64,000 bases of DNA from contig JACPOP010000016.1 of the NCBI GenBank assembly GCA_016191465.1, positions 62,001 to 126,000 of the forward strand, given 5' to 3'. This document shows positions 37,870 through 47,565 of this stretch, piece by piece. The notes beneath the pieces were generated by a model. The model had not been told where the DNA came from and made no database searches. It saw only the letters and a program-made list of their open reading frames with translations. A program made the position numbers and the translations under genes. Positions within the stretch are counted from its first letter, which is position 1. Every line of letters starts with the position of its first letter. The DNA comes from Chloroflexota bacterium. Its GTDB lineage: Bacteria > Chloroflexota > UBA6077 > CF-72.

Positions 37870-39087
37870 GTGGAGAACGACCGCATCAGCGCGTTCGAGG
37901 ATGGGCCGCCCGCGACCCCGGACTGGGATCCCCTCGCCTCCAACGGCGAGACGGACCCGGCCGCGCTGTATGCGCGCCTGCGTACGGAGTGCCCCGTGGC
38001 CTACAGCGAACGCTATGGCGGCTTCTGGTCGCTGACCCGCTACGACGACATCGCCCGGGCTGCACTGGACACGGAGACGTTCAGTAGCGCCACCCTGGCC
38101 ACGATCCCCCCGCTCGGAGGACCGCGCCGCATCCCCCTCGAATCCGATCCTCCCGAGCACACCAGCATCCGGCGCATCCTCCAGCCGTACTTCAACCCGG
38201 CGGCGGTGCAGGTGCTCGAACCCGGCATTCGGCGCCACGTGACGGAGCTCCTCGCTCCACTCCTGCAGGTCGGCGGGGGCGACGCCGTCAGCGCGCTGAC
38301 GCACCCCCTTCCCATCCGCGTCCTGTGCGAGCTGCTGCACGTGCCGCTGGCCGCCTTCCCCGAAATCGAGCGCTGGTCCCGCGCCGTGGTCGGCGCCGCC
38401 GTGCGGGAGGATCAGAATGCTTTGCGGGAGGCGAACGAGGGCTTTGCCGCCTGTGTGCGTGGCATCGTTGCCGAGCGACGGTCCGAGCCGCTCGACCCGG
38501 CGGTCAACGTGATCAGCGCCCTCTTCGCCGCCACGATCGAGGGCCGCCCATTGTCCGAGGCGGAGATCGTGGGGATCACCCGCTTGATCCTGAGCGCGGG
38601 CCACAGCACGACCACCGACGGCCTGGGCAATGCGCTGCTGCGGCTCGCCCGCGATGCCGACCTCCAGGATCGGCTCCGAGCCACCCCCGATCCGGGCTTG
38701 GTGCGATCCGCCGTGGAGGAGTTTCTCCGCCTGGACGCGCCGATCCAGTCCCGCGGGCGGACCGTGACGCGCGAGGTCGAGATCGCGGGTCGCCATCTGC
38801 GGGCCGGCGACAGGGTCTCGCTCGTCGTCGGCTCGGCAAACCGCGATTCCGCCGCCTTCGCCGATCCAGACTCCTGCGAGGTCCAGCGGCGCCCGAACCG
38901 TCACATGGCCTTCGGGTATGGCATCCACCGCTGCATCGGGGAGCATCTCGCGCGGATCGAGATGCGGATTGCCCTTGAGGAGGTGTTGGCCCGAACCCGC
39001 TCCTTCCGTCTCAATGGGCCGGCCGCGCGTCGACCGTGGCCACAGCTCGGGGTGTCGCGCCTGCCGCTCGCCATCGATCCACGGTAG
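37870..39087 (+). CDS. Cytochrome P450
   Basis: MAFGYGIHRCIGEHLARIEMRIALEEVLARTRSF; I-helix ILSAGHSTTTDGLGNALL. Confidence 0.95.
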   Translation: MENDRISAFEDGPPATPDWDPLASNGETDPAALYARLRTECPVAYSERYGGFWSLTRYDDIARAALDTETFSSATLATIPPLGGPRRIPLESDPPEHTSIRRILQPYFNPAAVQVLEPGIRRHVTELLAPLLQVGGGDAVSALTHPLPIRVLCELLHVPLAAFPEIERWSRAVVGAAVREDQNALREANEGFAACVRGIVAERRSEPLDPAVNVISALFAATIEGRPLSEAEIVGITRLILSAGHSTTTDGLGNALLRLARDADLQDRLRATPDPGLVRSAVEEFLRLDAPIQSRGRTVTREVEIAGRHLRAGDRVSLVVGSANRDSAAFADPDSCEVQRRPNRHMAFGYGIHRCIGEHLARIEMRIALEEVLARTRSFRLNGPAARRPWPQLGVSRLPLAIDPR

Positions 39088-39138
39088 ACGGCGCCAGGCC
39101 CCGGGATTCTCCATACCACGCCGTGCCCATACGGGAGG

Positions 39139-40050
39139 ATGTCCGTGCCGCTCATCCGGGCGAATGGCGCTGATCTGTACTACGAGGAGCTTGGCAGCGG
39201 CCACGAGGTGGTCTTCTCGTCGCAGCAGGCATTCGATCGCGATCCTGATGCCTACCAGGCCCTGCTCGCCGGTCCACTTGGCCGCTGCCGCGTGTTCTGT
39301 GTCACGGCGCGCGGCTTCCCGCCTTCCGGTCGCGTGTGGGAGGACCTCGGCCCGCGCTGGTACCCCACCTGGGCTGACGACGTGTACGTGGTGGCCCGCG
39401 CCCTCGGCTTCGTTCGTTTCGTGTACACCGGCGTTTCCCATGGAGCCGTGATCGGCTGGCACCTTGCCACGCAGCATCCGGGGGCGCTGAAAGCGCTGGT
39501 CTCGGTGGTTGGCGCACCGCACGATCGAGCCGGCGGCACCGCGCGATCAGAAGGTCGTCAGTCGCTGGCCCGCGCGGCGGACGACGCCGCCACGCGCCGC
39601 GCACGCGTGGAGCAGGTGTTCGCACGGCCGAGAACCGAGGCGCAGCGGGTTCGACGCGACGCGCTCGTCGATCGTGCCCTGGCACGCTCCGCGGCCGGCA
39701 CCGATCCGGATGGCTGGTCCGCACGGATCGGCAAGGCGTTCCCCAGCCTGGCGACCAATGAAGCCCTCGAGGAGGCGCTTGCCTCGATCATGGTACCCAC
39801 GCTCATCCTGGGCGGAGCGCAGGATCCGCTCTGCAAGCCGGAGGACAACCTCCGCGCCGCCCGCGCTGTCGCCGGCGCCCGGATGGTGCTCTGGGAAGAC
39901 GCCGGCCACATGCTGGCCTGGGAGCGGCCCAGGGCGGTCATCGGTGCGGTACGACAGTTCCTGGATGATGTGCATGCGGCATCCGGTGCTGCCACGCCGT
40001 CCGTCCGAGGCGGCGGGCCCACGCAGATCCTGGCGCCTGGGGACTCGTGA
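39139..40050 (+). CDS. Alpha/beta fold hydrolase (paralogue of 23484-24299)
   Basis: VYTGVSHGAVIGWHLATQHPGALKALVSVVGAPHDR and TLILGGAQDPLCKPEDNLRAARAVAGARMVLWEDAGHML. Confidence 0.9.
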   Translation: MSVPLIRANGADLYYEELGSGHEVVFSSQQAFDRDPDAYQALLAGPLGRCRVFCVTARGFPPSGRVWEDLGPRWYPTWADDVYVVARALGFVRFVYTGVSHGAVIGWHLATQHPGALKALVSVVGAPHDRAGGTARSEGRQSLARAADDAATRRARVEQVFARPRTEAQRVRRDALVDRALARSAAGTDPDGWSARIGKAFPSLATNEALEEALASIMVPTLILGGAQDPLCKPEDNLRAARAVAGARMVLWEDAGHMLAWERPRAVIGAVRQFLDDVHAASGAATPSVRGGGPTQILAPGDS

Positions 40051-40125
40051 CCTGGCGCAAACCGCGCCTTTTCCGCCAGGCCCGTGGCCCCTACCGTGAA
40101 TGGAGACCACATGTCGGGGGAACGA

Positions 40126-41553
40126 ATGAAACGGACTGCATGGCGCCGCTCGGCGTCCACCGCGGCGCTGGCGGTGGTGCTGGCGAGTACCTCGGGCCTA
40201 GCACCGGTCGCGGGAGCACGGCAGATTCCGCAGGAAGCTGCTGGGTGCGCGACCGATGACCGGGGCGTGGAGCGGTGTACGGGAACGATCGCGAACGGCG
40301 CGCCGTACACGTGGGAGATACCGTCCAACTGGAACGGCACGCTGCTCGTCTACAGCCGCGGCGGGCCGGTGGTGATCGTGCCGGCGCTCGATGCGCCGCG
40401 CGGCGTCTCCGCATGGCTCCTGCAGCAGGGATACGCGCTGCTCGGGTCCTCCTATTCCGCGCCCGGATGGGCGGTGGCCGAGGGCCCGGCGGACCAGGTC
40501 GCCACGATGGACGCCTTTGAAGGAACGTACGGCAAACCGACCCGCACCATCGCCTGGGGCGAGTCCCTGGGTGGCAGCGTCACCCATGCCCTCATTCAGC
40601 GCTACCCGGCGCGCTTCGACGGCGCGCTGCCACTCTGCAACGCCGGGGGTGGGATGGCCGCGCAGTGGAACCAGCTCCTGGATGCGACTTTTGCCCTGAA
40701 GACGCTACAGGCGCCGACGTCGAGCCTGGCATTAGTCAACCTGCCGCGCTTCCCCGCCGCGACCCCTGACGCCACCGCGGCCGATGCGCTCGTCACTGAA
40801 GCCCAGAAAACGGCCGCGGGCCGGGCGCGTGTCGCGATGGCGGCGGCCTTCAACAATGCGCCGTTGTGGGTAGACCCCGCGGATCCCGAGCCAGTTGACC
40901 TGGCCGGCCAGCAGGCCCAGATGGCGAAGGCACTCCGGAACGCTATCCGCCTGGGCATGTCCGTGCCGCGCCAGGAGATCGAGCTCCGCGCCGGCGGGAA
41001 TTTCTCCTGGAACACCGGCGTGGATTACGCCAAACAGCTCGCGCTCTCCGGCCGCTGGGAGATCGTGAGCGCACTCTATCAACAGGCGGGGCTGAGTCTT
41101 GAGCAGGACTTGCGAACTCTGCAAGCGGCACCCCGGGTCGCTGGCAACGCGGCGGCGGTCGCTTATGCCAAGGCCAACGTCGCCCCCAACGGCGTCCTCT
41201 CGTTTCCGGTGCTCACCATGAACACGACCGGCGATCCTTCAGCGCTCCCCGCGCACGAGCAGGCCTACGCGGCGACGGTCAGCGCCACGGGCTCCGCCGG
41301 GCTGCTACGGCAGACGTTTGTCAACCGCGCCGGCCACTGCAACTTCACGCCGGCCGAGTACGCGGGCGCGTTGCTCACGCTGGAGGCGCGACTTGACACC
41401 GGCACGTGGGGAGACTCCACCCGTCCGGAGGCGCTCAACGCGACGGCGGCCTCAACGGACCTGCCAGGCGGCACCCGCTTCGTGAGCTACCGGCCCGATC
41501 AATTCCTCCGCCCGTGCAGCCTGCTCGAGGCACGGTGCGAGGGCGAGCCGTAG
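40126..41553 (+). CDS. Secreted alpha/beta hydrolase-like protein
   Basis: Signal peptide MKRTAWRRSASTAALAVVLASTSGLAPVAGA; IAWGESLGGSVTHALIQRYPARFDGALPLC nucleophile elbow GESLGG. Confidence 0.75.
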   Translation: MKRTAWRRSASTAALAVVLASTSGLAPVAGARQIPQEAAGCATDDRGVERCTGTIANGAPYTWEIPSNWNGTLLVYSRGGPVVIVPALDAPRGVSAWLLQQGYALLGSSYSAPGWAVAEGPADQVATMDAFEGTYGKPTRTIAWGESLGGSVTHALIQRYPARFDGALPLCNAGGGMAAQWNQLLDATFALKTLQAPTSSLALVNLPRFPAATPDATAADALVTEAQKTAAGRARVAMAAAFNNAPLWVDPADPEPVDLAGQQAQMAKALRNAIRLGMSVPRQEIELRAGGNFSWNTGVDYAKQLALSGRWEIVSALYQQAGLSLEQDLRTLQAAPRVAGNAAAVAYAKANVAPNGVLSFPVLTMNTTGDPSALPAHEQAYAATVSATGSAGLLRQTFVNRAGHCNFTPAEYAGALLTLEARLDTGTWGDSTRPEALNATAASTDLPGGTRFVSYRPDQFLRPCSLLEARCEGEP

Positions 41554-42116
41554 ACGACGACCGCGCGGCACCGCGCTGGCCTAGCCAGCCACGGAGGTGA
41601 TTGAGCAGGAGGGGCTGTGTGGCTGGCTGAACTGGTGCAAAGCCAGCGGCGCGCAGCACCTGCTGGCCATTCATACCCAAGGCCGTCGGCGAGAATCAGC
41701 AGAGCCTCCTGACCGCAATGCTCGCGGCGAATTCACGTTTGTCATGCAGCTCTCCCATTTCGTCGCACCCGGTGCCAGGTCCTTGGTCAGCGACGCGACG
41801 GCCGTGGGCACCTCAAACTAGCTACGGGACTCTTCTCACCGTGGATTGTCTTGACTCGATGTGACCCACCACCAAGCCGCGCACTGAAGCAGAGATTCAC
41901 CGACATCGTAGGGTGGAACTCGTAGCGGTTCGCCGTTTGATCGGGCAGGGAGATCATGAGCGGCTGGTGGTCGCCGAGAACTGCGGTGCGAGATAATCCG
42001 GCATCGACCTACCCAGCATCCGGCAAGTCACTGCTTCACAGAAAGTAAGTGTACACTTTCCGAAACTGGCCGACGCACGCACCGGTGTTCCACGGAAGTC
42101 ATGGGGAGGTACCGCG

Positions 42117-43538
42117 ATGAAAGGCCATTTGGCTTCCGGGAATAGTGTCCGCGCAGCAGCGCGCCGGGGAACGTTCAGGACAGTTCTGGTCGCCACACTC
42201 CTACTGACTGGCTGGAGCGCGGCACCGCCCAGTCATGCGGGCACGGCTCAGGTACAGGACTCAAATTTGTCGGCATGGGTTGGGGCGATTCGCAAAGGCC
42301 CCGCAGCGCCAATCGAACGCTCATTGGGCTATTTCCGGGGTGTTCTTGCACTGCCTCCCGCGCGACTGTTGACCGCGGACGGGTTAGTCGTCCAACTGGC
42401 AGAGGTCACTACTTCCCCCTATGGGTATTCGATCCTATTGACGCGCCCCGAGCCGGCCGGCGGAGAAGCCATCCGCCTCCGTGGTGAGCCCGGGCCGGGC
42501 GCGTGGAATGCACTCGCCCCCGAATCGATCGGGTTGGCCTGTCAGGAGGATGCGGCAGATTGCCCAATTGAAGGGAGCGAGCCTCAGCCAGGAATTGTCG
42601 GCGGCTTCTTCCCGCGGCTCGTGTCCCCAGCGGGAATCTCGTCGAGAATTCGGCACGTATGGTGCTGCGAGGGTGACTACTGGTCCATCGCTTGGTACGA
42701 CGCCCAACTGAACCAGTCGTACAGCATTGATACACCAGCCTCGCTCGCAGCAGTATTAGTCGGCCAACTTCGCACAGGAATCGAAGGCGAACAAGGGCCG
42801 CTGGATGCCCAGGTTCTCGTAGATACCCTCGATTCCTTCCTCTTCATCGATGCTTCCGCGCTTGCGGTCGACCGCAAGCGACCGGCCACTCCAGGCGCTA
42901 CTGCGTCAGTGTCACCGAGTCCTACCGCAACTCGGGTGCAGCCAACGGCAACAGTTGTCCCCAATTCTGGTCCAAACGCCCCCAGTTCCTTGGCGTATTG
43001 TCTCAGCCGCGCCGATCTGCTGGTGCGCCCGGATGCAACCCTGGAGCGGGCGCAGCAACGCTACGCTCAAGCACTGGCCGAGATCTCCTTGCCCTTCAAG
43101 CAGCAAGCGCAATTCGGGGCAGAGGCCATCCTGTACGCCGCTGGCGCCTATGGCGGCCCAGTATTGGATCTGCGCGATGGCACGGAGCAGTGGGCAGACT
43201 ACTTCGTCCGTCGCCAGTTTGACAGCAATTACCGTGGACCAAACCCGAGCATGGAGGATGAGGTAGCAGCGTACCGCCGCGCTGGCAATGCGCTCTGGGC
43301 GGCGCGGCGCCTGCCGGATGTGGCAGTGAACAATTGCGCTCTGGTGGTTCTCCGGACGACGATTCGGCAGACACCAGATGCGGCCGGCCAGATGTATCTG
43401 GCCCTAATGGCGCCGCAGTCGAGCGCGTTCGTTCTTCGCGGATTCACGTCGTTGGTTCGAGCGAGAACGACAAGTTGCCTGGCCGACACCGAGTGTTCTG
43501 CCTATCCCGAAGGGATCATGCTTCTGGTCGCCGCCTAG
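42117..43538 (+). CDS. Hypothetical secreted protein
   Basis: Signal-like N-terminus (FRTVLVATLLLTGWSAAPPSHAG), Thr/Pro/Ser linker (PGATASVSPSPTATRVQPTATVVP), several cysteines; no family recognised. Confidence 0.7.
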   Translation: MKGHLASGNSVRAAARRGTFRTVLVATLLLTGWSAAPPSHAGTAQVQDSNLSAWVGAIRKGPAAPIERSLGYFRGVLALPPARLLTADGLVVQLAEVTTSPYGYSILLTRPEPAGGEAIRLRGEPGPGAWNALAPESIGLACQEDAADCPIEGSEPQPGIVGGFFPRLVSPAGISSRIRHVWCCEGDYWSIAWYDAQLNQSYSIDTPASLAAVLVGQLRTGIEGEQGPLDAQVLVDTLDSFLFIDASALAVDRKRPATPGATASVSPSPTATRVQPTATVVPNSGPNAPSSLAYCLSRADLLVRPDATLERAQQRYAQALAEISLPFKQQAQFGAEAILYAAGAYGGPVLDLRDGTEQWADYFVRRQFDSNYRGPNPSMEDEVAAYRRAGNALWAARRLPDVAVNNCALVVLRTTIRQTPDAAGQMYLALMAPQSSAFVLRGFTSLVRARTTSCLADTECSAYPEGIMLLVAA

Positions 43539-43759
43539 CACCGCGAGGCTCCGCTCAGACTCGGATAGCGGTCCGCCTATCTCAACCGCACCAAGGTCCA
43601 GCGCGAGACGGAGCAAGGTTGCCTCGCTTGCGCTGACGATGAGGTTGGGGACCCGCGGCGCAAGCGCGATTAACCCCGTCGCTAAGTCCCGCACATCGGT
43701 TCACCCGCACGCCGCCGGCAACAAGGGCGAGCGCTCGGGCAAGGCGTCCAGTCGATCGG

Positions 43760-44759
43760 CTACACCACGAGCCGCTGGCCAACGCCCTGTGCGGCTGCTT
43801 TCTGGCACAGGTGGTACGAGACAGCCGTGTCCATAATGGCGAGGCCTTCCAGGCGAACCAGGATGCGCTCGTCGGGTCGCTCGCGGCCGGGCTTCTGGCC
43901 GCTTACCAGCTCCAGGTAGTCGGCGTGCACCTTCGATCGGTCCAGCGTGCCCTCGGCGATGAGGGTTCGCATGTCGCGCTTGTTGCGCACACCGTCCCAG
44001 TCGTCGACCACGAGCTTATCGACGAGGGCATAGGCATCGAGGTCCACCTCGGGTTCGCCACCCAGGCTGCATACGGTGCAGCCTGGGCGAAGCCAGGCGC
44101 TCCGCACGAACGCATCGGGCGCCGTCGTGGCGATCACCACCGCGTCCGCGGCAGCCAGCACGGCTTCGGGGCTCGCCAGGACCGTCACCTCAAGGTCCGT
44201 GTGGCCACCGTGCTGCTCGCGCACCAGGTTCGCCAGTTGCTCGCCCGCGCCCGGCATGGGGTCCGTCACCAGGATCCGCCGCACCAACGGCAATGCCGCG
44301 GGAACCGTGTAGGCCGCCCCGCGACCGACCTGCCCCGCGCCGATGATGCCCACCGTGTGCGTGTTCTTCGGCGCCAGGTACTTCAGCGCCAGCACGGCAC
44401 TCCCGCCGGTGCGCACCGCGAAGCTCCAGCGCTCGTCGACGATGCCGATGAGCGCTCCGGTGAGCGCATCGTTCAGCAGCACCATGCGTGTTGGAACATC
44501 GCCCGCTTCAGGCGAGCGCGGGCTCAAGGCCGTCAGCCGCGTGCCGATGACGCTGGCTGCCTCGCCGTCGAGCGCACAGGACTTCACGCGCAGGCGCGTG
44601 GGGTGTCGCTCCGTGTCGCCCGCGGCCAGTGTCATCGGCACGCGGCTCCGACCAGCGCACGGTCCCGGCAACGGCTTGCCGAAGGGCATCTTCGGCAACC
44701 TGCATCACCTCGGCGGGATCGAGCAGCGCGGCGACGTCGTGGTGCGAGAGGAAGAGCAT
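43760..44759 (-). pseudogene. Ornithine cyclodeaminase/mu-crystallin family protein, apparently frameshifted
   Basis: N-term MLFLSHHDVAALLDPAEVMQVAEDALRQAVAGTVRWSEPR in one frame; VPMTLAAGDTERHPTRLRVKSCALDGEAASVIGTRLTAL...HTVGIIGAGQVGRG in another; junction ~44636-44650. Confidence 0.75.
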
Positions 44760-44763
44760 GTGC

Positions 44764-45747
44764 TCAGTACTCCCCAAAGATGCGCCGCAGCTCGGCAAGA
44801 TTGGTCGTCCGGGTTAGCGCCAGCGAGAGGAGCACCCGGGCCTTCTGGGCGCTCAGGTTGTCCCCGCGCACGAACTCGTCCTGGCCGTCCGGCTCGTTGG
44901 GCGCTCGGCCGCCCCCGCCGCGGTTCACCAAGACCACGGGAACACCGCGCTCAACGGCTTCGTGCAGAGCCGCCACCTGGTTCTGGTGTGGCTTGCCGCT
45001 GTACGAGAAGCCGTTGACGACGATGCCCTTCGCTCCGGCCTCGACGAACGCCCTGACTGCAACGCCATCCGCGCCCGCGTACGTGGCCACCACGTCCACG
45101 CGCGGCAGGTTGCCGTCTGCGGGCACCGTCAGCTCAGAGCTGGTGGTGTGGCGCCGCGTAGGCTGGCGGTAGAACGAGACCTGGTCCGCCTCCACGCTTC
45201 CAAGCAGCCCCAGCAGGCCCGAGACGAAACCGCTCGGCCGCTGGTTGGTCTTCGTGACCTCGCGGGCGCTATGGATCTCCTCGTTCAGCAGCAGCAGCAC
45301 CCCCCGCCCGCGGGCGGCTGGATCGACGGCAACCCGAATGGCGTCCAGCAGGTTCTTGTCGCCGTCGTTGCCGATGGTCGAGTGCTTGCGCTGCGAGCAC
45401 ACCACGACGACCGGTTTTGGCGAGCGGACTGTCAGGTGGAGAAAATAGGCAGTCTCTTCGGCGGTGAAGGTGCCGTGCGTCACAATCACCGCATCCACGT
45501 CTAGCTGCTCAATCGCCGAGGTGACGCCGCGGGCGATGGTCACCCATTCGGCGGGCGTGAACGTCTCGGCGCCTTCTCGCAGGACTTCCGTGACGGTGAT
45601 GTCCGCGATCTGTCTGGGGTCGGCGGTGGGGTGCCACCGAGCGATATCGCTGAGAACCTGGTCAATCGTCAGCCGCCCGGTGGGCGTGTTGGCGATGGTC
45701 CCGCCCGTCGAGACAATGCGGACCCGGGGAAGCGTGGAGCCTTGCAT
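44764..45747 (-). CDS. Asparaginase family protein
   Basis: VRIVSTGGTIANTPTG, DAVIVTHGTFTAEETAYFLHLTV, GADGVAVRAFVEAGAKGIVVNGFSYSGKPHQNQVAAL. Confidence 0.92.
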   Translation of the reverse strand: MQGSTLPRVRIVSTGGTIANTPTGRLTIDQVLSDIARWHPTADPRQIADITVTEVLREGAETFTPAEWVTIARGVTSAIEQLDVDAVIVTHGTFTAEETAYFLHLTVRSPKPVVVVCSQRKHSTIGNDGDKNLLDAIRVAVDPAARGRGVLLLLNEEIHSAREVTKTNQRPSGFVSGLLGLLGSVEADQVSFYRQPTRRHTTSSELTVPADGNLPRVDVVATYAGADGVAVRAFVEAGAKGIVVNGFSYSGKPHQNQVAALHEAVERGVPVVLVNRGGGGRAPNEPDGQDEFVRGDNLSAQKARVLLSLALTRTTNLAELRRIFGEY

Positions 45748-45812
45748 GCGGTCGCGTATTGTATGCAGTAGGGTCTACCGAGGTTCGCGCTGGAGGCGAG
45801 GTTTCAGATGCC

Positions 45813-45946
45813 AGTTCCAAGTTCCAAGTTCCAAGTTCAGAGTTGCCAGAGCTCGCGAGCAATGTGTCAAGGGTCCGTCCTCGCCCGCCTGAGGCATTCC
45901 GTCAACTGAAAACTTGGAACTTGGAACTTGGAACTTGGAACTTGGA
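45813..45946. repeat. Two inverted heptanucleotide arrays (AGTTCCA)3 ... (ACTTGGA)5
   Basis: agttccaagttccaagttcca at 45813-45833 and acttgga x5 at 45912-45946, inverse orientation, ~75-bp spacer. Confidence 0.9.
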
Positions 45947-45954
45947 ACTCGCCA

Positions 45955-47556
45955 GTGAACACCGCTGAGATCATCGTTCGGCGCCTGGAGGCGGCCGGCG
46001 TTCGCTGGGTGTTTGGCATCCCCAGTGGACCGGTGCTGCCGTTGATCGACGCCCTGCGCCAGAGCACGATCGAGTTTGTGCTCACCACCAACGAGACGTC
46101 CGCGGGGTTCATGGCGACGGTCGTCGGCCAGCTCACCGGCTCCCCAGGCGTGTGCGTGGCCACCGTTGGGCCGGGGGCCACCAACCTCACCACCGGCGTT
46201 GGCGCGGCCTGGCTGGACCGCGCGCCGTGCCTGGCCATCACCTGCAACGTCGCCACGCCGTGGCTTAACCGACGCATCCAGATGCGCATTGACCACCACG
46301 CGCTCTTCCGTCCTCTGAGCAAGGACACCGTCGCGCTTACGGCCGCGAACGCCGATCTCGCCCTGCAGGAGGCGATCGCGCTGGCCTGCGCCGAGCCGCC
46401 GGGGCCTGTCCACCTCGACCTGCCGGAAGACGTCGCCGTCGCCCCCGCCGCCCAGGGCGCGCCGCCATTGCACGAGCGGGCGCCGAAACCAGCCGATATC
46501 TCCGCGACGGTGGAGGGAGTGCTCCAGAAGGCATTGGCCGAGAGCCGCCGCGCGCTGCTCATCACCGGCCTGAGTGTGAACCGGAGTCGCCTTGCGCAGC
46601 CGTTACGGCGGTTTGTGGAAGCACACGGCATCCCATTCATCTCCACCCTGCACGGCAAAGGGTTGCTGCCCGAGAGCCACCCGCTGTGGTGCGGCGTCCT
46701 CGGCCGTGCCCGCCGCACCACCGTCCAGGCGCTGGTCAAGCGAGCGGACCTGGTGATTGCCATCGGCTACGACCCCATCGAGATCAACTACGAGGAGTGG
46801 CTGGGGGATACTCCGCTCGTCCACGTGGACTACGAGGCCGCGGACATCAGCGCCAGCGTGAACACGCTGCTGAACGTCGGCGGCGACATGGACGGCGCCG
46901 TCGAGCGTATGGCCGCGATGCCGCCCAGCGGGAACGACTGGACGGCGGCGGAGCTTGATACCCATCGGCGGACACTCGAGTCGGCGCTCCGGCCGCCCAT
47001 GGGAGGCGACCTCGCCACCTACCACGTGCTGGATGCGCTCCGCGCCCGGCTTCCGGCCGATGGCATCCTGGCGTACGACGTCGGCGCCCACACCCACCAG
47101 ATCGCCACCCAGTGGCGCACGGACCAGCCGCTCACGTGTCTCGCGACGAACGGCTGGTCGTCGATGGGCTTCGGGATGCCGGCTGCGTACGCCGCCAAGC
47201 TCGTGTTCCCCGACCGCGCCGTGGCGTGCGTGGTGGGCGACGGCGGCTTCCTGATGACGGCCGGCGAGCTGAGCCTGGCGCGCCGCATGAATCTGGCCGT
47301 TCCGACGGTGGTGCTGAACGACGGCTGGCTGGGGCTGATGAAGGTCAAGCAGGAGCGTCGCGGCTACCAGCTCTCCGGCGTCCACCTCGGCGAGCCGCCG
47401 TCATCGCCACCGCACTACTTCGGCGTCCCGTGCCGCTCCGCGAGGACTCTCGATGAGCTGCACGCAGCCCTCGACTGGGGGCTGACGCTGGACGGCCCGA
47501 GCGTGATCGAGGCTTTCGTCACCGTCGAGCCGTACTCGGAGACGGTGTACGACTAG
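45955..47556 (+). CDS. Thiamine pyrophosphate-dependent enzyme (acetolactate synthase large subunit-like)
   Basis: TAEIIVRRLEAAGVRWVFGIPSGPVLPLIDAL, VATVGPGATNLTTGVGAAWLDRAP, VACVVGDGGFLMTAGELSLARRMNLAVPTVVLND. GTG start. Confidence 0.92.
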   Translation: MNTAEIIVRRLEAAGVRWVFGIPSGPVLPLIDALRQSTIEFVLTTNETSAGFMATVVGQLTGSPGVCVATVGPGATNLTTGVGAAWLDRAPCLAITCNVATPWLNRRIQMRIDHHALFRPLSKDTVALTAANADLALQEAIALACAEPPGPVHLDLPEDVAVAPAAQGAPPLHERAPKPADISATVEGVLQKALAESRRALLITGLSVNRSRLAQPLRRFVEAHGIPFISTLHGKGLLPESHPLWCGVLGRARRTTVQALVKRADLVIAIGYDPIEINYEEWLGDTPLVHVDYEAADISASVNTLLNVGGDMDGAVERMAAMPPSGNDWTAAELDTHRRTLESALRPPMGGDLATYHVLDALRARLPADGILAYDVGAHTHQIATQWRTDQPLTCLATNGWSSMGFGMPAAYAAKLVFPDRAVACVVGDGGFLMTAGELSLARRMNLAVPTVVLNDGWLGLMKVKQERRGYQLSGVHLGEPPSSPPHYFGVPCRSARTLDELHAALDWGLTLDGPSVIEAFVTVEPYSETVYD

Positions 47557-47565
47557 AGCCGGCGC

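Noticed and set aside
41597-41821. 74-aa ORF (MIEQEGLCGWLNWCKASGAQHLL...)
   Set aside because: No family, no context; likely chance ORF in an intergenic region.
43404-43694. 96-aa minus ORF overlapping the 3' end of the secreted protein
   Set aside because: First part looks protein-like, but no recognised family and it runs antisense into the intact secreted-protein CDS.
45813-45946. Possible CRISPR array
   Set aside because: 7-bp units without spacers and in two inverted blocks; not repeat-spacer structure. No other CRISPR-like pattern seen.
45759-45968. ORFs encoding NLELGTWNLELA-type repeats
   Set aside because: Translation of the heptanucleotide array; not a real protein.
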